A DNA stretch of 64,000 nucleotides, from positions 41,112 to 105,111 of the forward strand of contig MCFE01000276.1 of assembly GCA_002104905.1 (NCBI GenBank), given 5' to 3'. The notes beneath the pieces were generated by a model, which did not search any database, had not been told where the DNA came from, and saw only the letters and a program-made list of their open reading frames with translations. A program made the translations under genes and the position numbers. Positions 56,846 through 64,000 of this stretch are shown here, piece after piece (the stretch's first letter is position 1; each line of letters starts with the position of its first letter). The DNA comes from Basidiobolus meristosporus CBS 931.73 (lineage: Eukaryota; Basidiobolomycota; Basidiobolomycetes; Basidiobolales; Basidiobolaceae).

Positions 56846-58315
56846 CTAAATGTTCATACTGACTAGTCCTAATTTTGACCTAAGATATTTAAACTTGTCT
56901 CTAGCTAATGGTTTGGTAAATATGTCTGCAACCATTTCATCTGTAGGACAGTAAGCTAAGTTAACTAAGTTATTCTCCAAAGCTTCATGTATGAAATGAT
57001 GTCTAATATCTATGTGCTTGGTTCTAGCATGAAAAGTTGGATTTCTACCTAATTGTATACATCTTTGATTATTGTGAAACAAAGTAATAGGCATTTTTTG
57101 ACATAAGCCTAAATCTGTAAAAAGTTTTCTTAACCACATTGCTTCTTTTGTAGCTTCACAGGCTGCCATATACTCTGCTTCTGTGGTGGAAAGTGCTATG
57201 GTTGGTTGCTTTCTTGAATTCCATGAAATTGCTCCTTTACAGTAAAGAAAGGTGTATCCTGTGGTGGATCTTCTGTCTTCCAAATTTTGTCCCCAGTCAG
57301 CATCAGAGTATCCCACAAGATCCTGTTCTGAATCATTATAAGTGTATCTTAAGCGGATATCAGCAGTTCCTTTTAGGTATCTAAAAATCCGCTTAACTGC
57401 TGCAATATGATCAGCTCCATAGCTCTGATTATGTTGGCTGACAACTCCCACTGAATATGAGATATCTGGATGTGTTCCAAGCATGATATACATCAGACTG
57501 CCGGCCATAGATTGATAAGGAATATCAGGGCTTTCAGATGGCATCAAGCCCACTTGATTTGGTTGAGTTTTGACCAAGTTGAGGTTTGTCTCTATTGGGG
57601 TAGCTGCCAGTTTACAGTCTTCCATTTGGTACTTCTTTAGTATGCCTTGAGTATACTTGGATTGGCTTAGGGTGATAGTCTGGGTACTTCTGTCTATGGA
57701 GAGCTTAATCCCTAAATAGCAACTGAGTTCTCCTAGATTGGACATCATGAACTCCTTAGATAGGCTGGATTTAGTCTCTTCCAATGTTTCTAGGTTATTG
57801 GTGGCTATAATAAGATCATCCACATATAGAGCTAATAGAGCTGGATTTGCTCTTTCTGGCTTATAGTATATACTATAGTCAGCATTACTCCTTTTGAAAC
57901 TCAAAGATTCCAAATAGGACTCTATCTTGCAATTCCAGGCTCTTGGTGATTGTTTGAGACCGTATAGTGACTTTTTAGGCTTGCAGACCAAATGGGGGTT
58001 ATCTTGGTCAACAAACCCATCAGGCTGGTCAATATACAGGTCCTCATCAAGTTCTCTATTCAAAAATGCAGCTTTTACATCCATTTGATGAATAAAAAAC
58101 TTATATTTGGCTGCAATAGCCAATATTAATCTGATGGAGTTTAACTTGCCTACTGGTGCAAAGGTCTTGGTATAGTCAAGTCCTTTTGTTTGAGAGTATC
58201 CTTTGGCTACAAGTCTTGCTTTGTATCTTTCAATTGTACCATCAGCCTTGTATTTTGTCTTGAAGACCCATCTGCATCCAATTGATTTTTGGTTGATTGG
58301 TAATTTGACTAAGTC
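56846..58315 (-). CDS. Copia reverse transcriptase and RNase H segment
   Basis: The frame is open for about 489 codons below a TAG at 58316; the first ATG is at 58123. RT converts element RNA to cDNA and RNase H removes the template. The RT entry region has ERYKARLVAKGYSQTK near 58230. HQMDVKAAFLN is at 58090, and the catalytic LYVDDLIIAT near 57825. RNase H has YSDADWG near 57305, STTEAEYMA near 57175 and DIRHHFIHE near 57010. It ends with FTKPLARDKF near 56900. This is the normal C-terminal half of Copia Pol. The upstream TAG replaces a tryptophan codon (NQT-stop-DLVKLP). An open linker piece (58567-58316) precedes it. Confidence 0.93.
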   Translation of the reverse strand, partial: DLVKLPINQKSIGCRWVFKTKYKADGTIERYKARLVAKGYSQTKGLDYTKTFAPVGKLNSIRLILAIAAKYKFFIHQMDVKAAFLNRELDEDLYIDQPDGFVDQDNPHLVCKPKKSLYGLKQSPRAWNCKIESYLESLSFKRSNADYSIYYKPERANPALLALYVDDLIIATNNLETLEETKSSLSKEFMMSNLGELSCYLGIKLSIDRSTQTITLSQSKYTQGILKKYQMEDCKLAATPIETNLNLVKTQPNQVGLMPSESPDIPYQSMAGSLMYIMLGTHPDISYSVGVVSQHNQSYGADHIAAVKRIFRYLKGTADIRLRYTYNDSEQDLVGYSDADWGQNLEDRRSTTGYTFLYCKGAISWNSRKQPTIALSTTEAEYMAACEATKEAMWLRKLFTDLGLCQKMPITLFHNNQRCIQLGRNPTFHARTKHIDIRHHFIHEALENNLVNLAYCPTDEMVADIFTKPLARDKFKYLRSKLGLVSMNI

Positions 58316-58865
58316 CTAAGTTTGATTTTCCATCAGGGCCTGATATTCCTCAGTCATTGCAAATCTCCAAAACTTTGTCTGAGGGCTATTTAGGGCCTCT
58401 TTTACAGTCTGGGGCTCATCAGCATGGACTGAATAGGCATAGGCTAAGTTTGTACCCTCATTGATATAGTAATTTGGGCTATTTCTTGTCCAACTTGATC
58501 TCTGGGCATTTGATACTGGAATGATCATTTCTGGGATATTCCTGGGCACTGATTCTGGCTGAACCACGGTTGTAGAGTCATCTGGAGTGAAAAAATTTAC
58601 ACTGTTTTGCTCTGATTCAATCCTGACAATTGGTGGACTTGAGATGAAATTTTTGTCATCATCTGATGTTATTTTTGTGAAAATTTTGAATTTTCATCAA
58701 ACAACACATCCCTGGACTTGATCAGCTTCTTTGCTTTGGTATTGTAGAGTCTGTATGCCTTACTCTCACTGCAGTAGCCCAAAAATATGCATTTTATACT
58801 TTTTGGCTCAATTTTTGACTGATTTCCGGCTAGTTTTTTGGCATATGCTGTACACCCAAATATTC

Positions 58866-59867
58866 TTAGATGTTCTGCAATTGGTCTGTATCCATGCCAT
58901 GCTTCAAATGGAGTAGAATCACCAAGTATTCTGTTATAACTCCTATTTTAAGGTATACAGCTGTGGCCACTGATTCCGCCCAAAAATCATAGGATAATTT
59001 TTGATCATGGATCATAGATCTTACCATATCAATTATTGATCTGTTAGCTTGTTCTGCTACTCCATTTTGCTGTGGGGAGTATGGTACAGTAGTCTCTTGC
59101 TTTATCCCATGAATTTTGCAGAAGTGGATGAAGAGTTTTGAGGTATACTCTCCACCATTGTCAGAGCATATTTTCTTGATTTTTTCACCAGTTTCTCTCT
59201 CCACCATGGCTTTAAGCTCCCTGAACTTAGACAGAGCTTCCTCATTTCTCTCCATGAAGTAGACCCATATGTATCTTGTATAATCATCAATAAAAGTGAT
59301 TAAATACTTCATCCCACCTAAAGATAAATTTTGCATAGTTCCACATAGATCTGAGTGAATTAGATCTAATTTTTTCTTAGTTTTGATTAACCCAGAGCTC
59401 TTGAACGGTTGTCTGGCTTGTTTCCTATATATGCAGGCTTCACAGTGCTTCAAATTAGCTGGGGGATCAATTTTCACTCCAGAAATTAGCTGATCTTTGA
59501 TCATTATGCGCAAATGATCAAAATTGATGTGCCCAAATCTCCTGTGCCAAAGCATTGGTATTTCTTCATTTAATTTACATATATTGGCTTCCAAATATGA
59601 TGGAATATAAGTCAACTTGTATAGATTCTGATCTCTGATGCCCAAAGCAATATGGGCACCATTTTGATCAGTGATCCTGCATCCAGAATTGTCAAAACTG
59701 AAACTGAGTCCTTCTGCTGTGGCCTTGCTTACAGAGAGTAAGTTCTTGGCTATTTCTGGTACACAGAGTAATTCTTTAAAGGTCAGTGTATGGCTTCCTT
59801 CACTGCTTCTTAGGTTTACTTGGATAGCTCCTTCTCCCACTGCATCAAGTGTTCTATTGTCACCCAT
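58866..59867 (-). CDS. Copia protease end and integrase segment
   Basis: The 333-codon open segment begins MGDNRTLDAV, just after the protease. The HHCC region has LWHRRFGHINFDH (near 59545) and CEACIYRKQ (near 59435). The DDE core has HSDLCGTM (near 59360), CSDNGGEYTS (near 59165) and PQQNGVAEQANR (near 59060). A one-base deletion near 58950 shifts the frame, so the last 15-20 codons are wrong. The true frame continues HGYRPIAEHLRIFG below 58900. The start is only the first ATG of an internal polyprotein segment. Confidence 0.9.
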   Translation of the reverse strand: MGDNRTLDAVGEGAIQVNLRSSEGSHTLTFKELLCVPEIAKNLLSVSKATAEGLSFSFDNSGCRITDQNGAHIALGIRDQNLYKLTYIPSYLEANICKLNEEIPMLWHRRFGHINFDHLRIMIKDQLISGVKIDPPANLKHCEACIYRKQARQPFKSSGLIKTKKKLDLIHSDLCGTMQNLSLGGMKYLITFIDDYTRYIWVYFMERNEEALSKFRELKAMVERETGEKIKKICSDNGGEYTSKLFIHFCKIHGIKQETTVPYSPQQNGVAEQANRSIIDMVRSMIHDQKLSYDFWAESVATAVYLKIGVITEYLVILLHLKHGMDTDQLQNI

Positions 59868-60215
59868 GAAAACCTTCTTAATTGGAATTTCTTGATATTG
59901 GGTAAAAAGTTCTTTTTGGCGTGTAAAGTTTTTAGATGCTCCAGAGTCAATGTATCATATCTGAGAATCCTGGTTTGTGGTCATATTAAGTGCAGATATG
60001 AATAGTCTATCTTCAGTTGCTGCAGCATTTCCATATTCAGGCTTCTTTTGCTGATTATCTTTCTTTTTGAGACACCAGTCTGATGTGTGTCCTTTCCTTT
60101 TGCAGTAGTTGCAAAATAGGTTGCTGTTGTCTTTGTAGGGTCATGGGTACCTCCTTTGTTGGTTATCATTGCTGATTAAAGCATTTTCTTCTTCCTTCTT
60201 ATTGGCGCTTGATTT
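59868..60215 (-). pseudogene. Copia zinc knuckle and protease, broken
   Basis: The CCHC knuckle (CNYCKRKGHTSDWC) lies near 60070-60112. The protease DSGAS is intact near 59945, but a TGA a few codons before it replaces the tryptophan of the WYIDSGAS-type motif. Another TGA (arginine in the paralog at 2640) lies near 60138. Confidence 0.85.
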
Positions 60216-60788
60216 TCAAAATTCTTCATCCAGGAGCCTTCCATATACGTAATCTAAGGTCAGATCTTCAGTTCTGGACTCTAGGGCTGATACAAGGCCT
60301 TGAAACTTGTCTGTCAGGCTATTCAGGATGGTAACTATCACATCCTCATCAGTAGTTGGTGCGCCCACCAATTCCATCTCATCTACCAGCAGGGTAATTC
60401 TGTTAATTAGATTTTTCATTTCTTCTCCTGGCAGCAGCTTTGTAGTAAAGCATTTTTGTCTCAGATACATTTTCTTGGCAGCTGAACATGACTGGTAGGT
60501 GTCTTCCAATGCTTTCCAGGCATTCTTTGCTGTTTTTGCTCTTGAGCATTGAGTTAGCAATTTGTCCTTGGCATTAAGGCAGATGCAGTTAAAGGCACTT
60601 TGTTCTTTCTTCTGGTACTTTAAGGCTTCCTCTCCCATGTTTTTAGGAGGGCATTCTTCTCCCATGACAATATCCCAAAGGCCTCTTTCTTGTAGCAGCA
60701 TCTTCATCTTCACCTTCCACACTTGGTAGTTAGATCCATCCAACTTTTCAACATAGGGAAAAATTCCAGTAATAGTGGTAGTAGACAT
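60216..60788 (-). CDS. Copia Gag, N-terminal segment
   Basis: The 191-codon segment starts MSTTTITGIFPYVEKLDG (ATG at 60788-60786). An upstream in-frame ATG at about 60814 overlaps the primer-binding region (GGTTATGAGCCC), so the later start is preferred. The region matches the Copia Gag family (LDGSNYQVWKVKMKMLL, then AKNAWKALEDTYQS). It ends at a stop where the paralog at 2563 reads LRKSS. Gag would coat the element RNA. Confidence 0.88.
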   Translation of the reverse strand: MSTTTITGIFPYVEKLDGSNYQVWKVKMKMLLQERGLWDIVMGEECPPKNMGEEALKYQKKEQSAFNCICLNAKDKLLTQCSRAKTAKNAWKALEDTYQSCSAAKKMYLRQKCFTTKLLPGEEMKNLINRITLLVDEMELVGAPTTDEDVIVTILNSLTDKFQGLVSALESRTEDLTLDYVYGRLLDEEF

Positions 60789-60819
60789 TGCAGAGAGTGA
60801 CAGCTCAGGGCTCATAACC

Positions 60820-61168
60820 TGTTGTAAGAGTCTTGGAGATATTGGAAGTGATTGGGAGAACAAGTAGATTATGTGGTTTTCACTTAATGATTTATTGAAT
60901 GTAAAAGTAGTATTTATACTTTTACCTGGTCTTGGCATTACAAACACATAGAATAGGTTAAGGAAGGTCCCAAGATCATGTGTGCAAAGTTTGGGGCTGT
61001 TTGGACAACTTTGAGAATTCTCATGTTTTGGGAACCTGGTATTTTGGTGAAGATATTCTAAGTAAATCCCGACAAGGAATTTGGTCAGTATTCTCCAGGA
61101 TTTGAGGGTAATGATCAAAGTGACTAAGTTAGGTGAATATTTAGGTGGAATTACATATTTTTACAACA
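60820..61168 (-). repeat. 5' LTR of the complete Copia
   Basis: 349 bp. On the element strand TATAAATA is at 60918-60911, with AATAAATCATTAAG about 20 bp downstream. Similar LTRs occur at 8680, 21284, 56487 and 63503. Confidence 0.94.
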
Positions 61169-62140
61169 AGTTTGACTGATTCAGGCAGCTTCTTGGCATA
61201 TGCTGTACACCCAAATATTCTTAGATGTTCTGCACTTGATCTGTGTCCATACTGTGCTTCAAATGGAGTAGAATCATGAAGTATTGTGTTATACCTCCTA
61301 TCTTCAAGGTATACAGCTGTGGCAACTGATTCTACCCAAAAATCATAGGATATTTATTGATCATGGGTCATAGATCTTGCCACATCAATTAATGATCTGT
61401 TTGCATACTCTGCTACTCCATTTGGCTATGGGGAGTATGGTACAGTTGTCTCTTGATTTATCCCATCAATTTTGCACAAGTAGTTGAAGTGTTTTGAGGT
61501 ATATTCTCCACCATTTTCAGATCGTATTTTCTTGATTTTTTCACCAATTTTTCTCTCCACCATGGCTTTAAGCTCCCTGAGCTCAAACAGAGCTTCTTCC
61601 TTTCTCTCCATGAGGTAGACACAGATGTATCTTATATGATTATAAAAAAAGTGACAAAGTACTTCATCCTGCCTAAGGATAAATTTTGCATAGGTCCACA
61701 CAGATATGAGTGAATTAGATCTAATTTTTTCTTAGTTTTGATTAGTCCAGAGCTCTTGACCAGTTGTCTGGCTTATTTTTCATATATGCAGGCCTCACAG
61801 TGCTCCAAATTAGTGGGGGATCAATTTTTACTCCAGAAATTAGCTGATCTTTGATAATTTTGCACAAATAATCAAAGTTGATGTGCCAAATCTCCTATGC
61901 CATAGTATTGATGTTTCTTGATTCAAGTTACTTATATTGACTTCCAGATATATTGGAATATAGGTCAACTTATATATATTCTGATCTCTGATACCCAAAG
62001 CAATATGGGCACCATTTTGATCAATGATCCTGATTCCACAATTGTCAAAGCTGAAACTGAGTCCTTCTGCTGTGGCTTTGCATACATATAGTAGATTCTT
62101 GGTTATTTCTGTTACATAGAGTACTTCTCTTAAGGTCCGT
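61169..62140 (-). pseudogene. Outer Copia, integrase part
   Basis: It continues the copy from 56486. It is homologous to 58810-59780: FGCTAYAKKLPES near 61200, GGEYTSKHF near 61500 and YKLTYIP near 61950. The zinc-binding region near 61800 is frameshifted. An open piece of 91 codons is at 61701-61426 and one of 108 at 62166-61840. It is interrupted at 62141 by an LTR. Confidence 0.88.
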
Positions 62141-63451
62141 TGTAGTGGGGTCACAGTGACACCCACAGGCAGATGTGCTCATTCCCATACACTCACTTCC
62201 CTAAAAAGGATTACCCCCCCTTTATTAGTATCATCCCAAATTTGCAATATTTCCTATTTTGTCTATGTGATTATTACTATGCAACCTGACAAACTATTTG
62301 TCACTATTAACCCATTGTACAAGCTATTTTTATTCCTTACCAAGATGCCAAGAAAAGATAGTTACCATATAAGGCAAGTGCCCCAACAGTGCCCCTGTCA
62401 TGTGACCGTCTTGCCCTCCCATCCTACTACCATAAGAGGCAATCACATGACACAGAGGTTTCATATTGCCACTACCTGATTGGCTAGGTACTACTATGTC
62501 TCATGGAACAATCCACCAAGAATTTGCGCTATTTTTAGTACACAATGACATGATTGGCTGTCTACTTCCTTCTGGAAACTTCTGGAAAGTATTTTCTAGC
62601 AAGAATTTGAGCAGCAAAAAAGTATATAAGGGAGGCTATCCCTTAAAATAAATCATCCCTCTTCCAATATTCCAACTTATTGACTAGTGAGATTATTGCT
62701 GCCTATTACCACTATTTTCTGACACAGACCCAACAAAAAAGTATATAAGGGAGGCTATCCCTTAAAATAAATCATCCCTCTTACGATATTCCAACTTATT
62801 GACTAGTGAGATCATTGCTGCCTATTACCACTATTTTTCTGACACAGACCCAACAAAAAAGTATATAAGGGAGGCTATCCCTTAAAATAAATCATCCCTC
62901 TTCCAATATTCCAACTTATTGACTAGTGAGATCACTGCTGCCTATTACCACTATTTTTCTGACTCAGACCCAACAATACTCCCAGGAAACTGCGCTGACA
63001 GCCAACTGACCTTGGAGGCACTACTTGTGAGGAATACTCAGAGTAGGTATATTTTATTATATTTGATTGTTTTCCCAAGTTTGTTCTTGTACAGGCAAAG
63101 ATACTTTTCAGTCTTTGTAACTATTGGTTAAAGCTGCATTCTTATCAAGTCCCTGTTGGTGGAGTTTACAGTTGTTTTGACTTTGGAAGCTTTAGTACAT
63201 TGTCATCTCAATGGACATCAAAGCCATTATAAACTTTTTTTAAGACGCCAACTAAGTTGGGGACTGTAGTTCAATTAGTTTTCCCTTGACAAGCTTGAGC
63301 TTTATCCCCTTCACATTAGATTAGACAAAAGACCCAGTATTCCTAGCAAGCTTTTGCCAGAGGTTATTGCACCCAGTGGACACCCCCACACACATTCACA
63401 CTTGAGAAGTGTTGGCTGTATTTTGCCCTTTGGGACTTACACACCACCACA
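62141..63451 (+). repeat. LTR with triplicated promoter block
   Basis: This is about 1311 bp from TGTAGTGGGGTCACAGTG to ACACACCACCACA. The flanks CCGT (62137-62140) and CGGT (63452-63455) are a possible 4-bp duplication with one change. It is related to 54752-55824 but longer, mainly because of the tandem block at 62616-62974. Confidence 0.78.
62616..62974 (+). promoter_or_regulatory. Three tandem TATA/AATAAA blocks
   Basis: Three nearly identical units of 119-120 bp each carry GTATATAAGGGAGGCTATCC, AATAAATCATCCC, and a conserved tail ending CAGACCCAAC. The TATA motifs begin at 62622, 62741 and 62861. The related LTR at 54752 has one such block. Confidence 0.88.
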
Positions 63452-63502
63452 CGGTATATGGCTTCCTTCACTGCTTCTAGTGACTACTTAGATAGTTCCT
63501 TC
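63452..63502 (-). pseudogene. Outer Copia, protease-flanking scrap
   Basis: About 50 bp continuing 62140, matching 59785-59835 of the complete Copia (GTATATGGCTTCCTTCACTG). It stops where the next Copia inserts. Confidence 0.75.
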
Positions 63503-64000
63503 TGTTGTAAGAGTCTTGGAGATATTGGAAGTGATTGGGAGAACAAGTAGATTATGTGGTTTTCACTTAATGATTTATTGAATGTAAAAGTGGTATTTAT
63601 ACTTTTACCTGGTCTTGGCATTACAAACACGTAGAATAGGTTAAGGAAGGTCTCAAGAACATGTGTGCAAAGTTTGGGGCTGTTTGGACAACTTTGAGAA
63701 TTTTCATGTTCTGGTACCTGGTATTTTGGTGAAAATATTCCAAGTAAATCCCAACAAGGAATTTGGTCAGTATGCTCTAGGATTTGAAGGTGATGATCTA
63801 AGTGACTAAGTTAGGTGAATATTTAGGTGGAAATACAAATTTTTGCAACACTCCCACTCAGCTAAATGTTCATACTGACTAGTCCTAATTTTGACCTAAG
63901 ATATTCAAACTTGTCTCTAGCTAATGGTTTGGTAAATATGTCTGCAATCATTTCATCTGTAGAACAGTAAACTAAGCTAACTAAGTTACTCTCTATAGCT
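63503..64000 (-). mobile_element. Another Copia element, 3' end
   Basis: The 3' LTR at 63503-63850 is followed (upstream on the element strand) by the RNase H end of pol to the window edge. It is very similar to the complete Copia. The left target sequence would be CCTTC (63498-63502), to be matched outside the window. Confidence 0.9.

Larger units (their letters stand above)
56487..61168 (-). mobile_element. Complete Copia element with TSD
   Basis: The element is 4682 bp with LTRs at 60820-61168 (5') and 56487-56834 (3'). AGTTT duplications are at 56482-56486 and 61169-61173. The order gag, protease, integrase, RT, RNase H identifies Copia. The LTRs differ at roughly 12 positions plus an indel of about 348, so it is older than the Ty3 at 16174. 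Four or more stops and one frameshift inactivate it. It lies inside another Copia of the same family, in the same orientation. Confidence 0.95.

Noticed and set aside
62919-63131. Small ORF in the LTR at 62141 (and 55251-55649 in its relative)
   Set aside because: It lies in the transcribed part of an LTR, the two LTRs do not keep the same frame, and no domain is visible.
1-64000. tRNA or rRNA genes
   Set aside because: I saw no convincing cloverleaf or rRNA core sequence. The tRNA-like matches were retrotransposon primer-binding sites.

Overview
The window looks like a transposon-dense stretch of a fungal chromosome, and I find no ordinary host gene in it. Fungi are suggested by a Ty3 chromovirus whose chromodomain sits at the end of its integrase, Tnp2-type DNA transposons of the kind common in mushroom-forming fungi, Harbinger elements with related MITEs, and AT-rich, CpG-poor sequence. 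A basidiomycete is my best guess, but the species is not resolved. Nearly every base can be assigned to a mobile element. Most are dead copies of a few families, inserted into one another.

Layout. 1-2182: 3' half of a chromodomain Ty3 element with its LTR. 2183-3511: Copia fragment. 3512-5225: Tnp2 transposase relic with a half-MITE. 5606-12829: a long Tnp2 copy carrying a 730-bp MITE and two solo LTRs. 13026-15900: an old Ty3 element on the minus strand. 16174-21113: a very young Ty3 element of the same family, whose LTRs differ at one of 368 bases. It sits inside a Copia gag (15901-16173 and 21114-21283), next to a Copia LTR and pol end. 22531-24866: an unknown minus-strand ORF divergent from a Harbinger transposase. 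25052-29903, 31012-35802, 36790-44325 and 44326-45174: further Tnp2 copies with nested solo LTRs. 45986-47208: second Harbinger copy, interrupted by a MITE with matching ends.

47209-63502 is one old Copia element on the minus strand, split by successive insertions: a Tnp2 copy (47867-54218, itself holding two solo LTRs), an LTR at 54752, a complete Copia element (56487-61168, TSD AGTTT), an LTR at 62141 with a triplicated promoter block, and another Copia whose 3' LTR starts at 63503.

The most interesting item is the Tnp2 family. Comparing eight copies shows a two-gene element of about 6 kb. A Tnp2 transposase and a Lys/Ser/Gln-rich accessory gene of unknown function are transcribed divergently from a shared central region. 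The ends are inverted repeats beginning CCCTATGAAAAATWATT, with a 3-bp target duplication. The accessory protein contains a tandem repeat of about 70 residues and is followed by a small conserved ORF.

The Ty3 and Copia proteins would cooperate in the usual way: Gag packages RNA, reverse transcriptase and RNase H copy it, and integrase inserts it. The Tnp2 and Harbinger transposases would move their own elements and, for Harbinger, the MITEs. Frameshifts, stops (often TGG to TAG or TGA) and CpG loss indicate that almost all copies are inactive. Only the young Ty3 element looks recently mobile.
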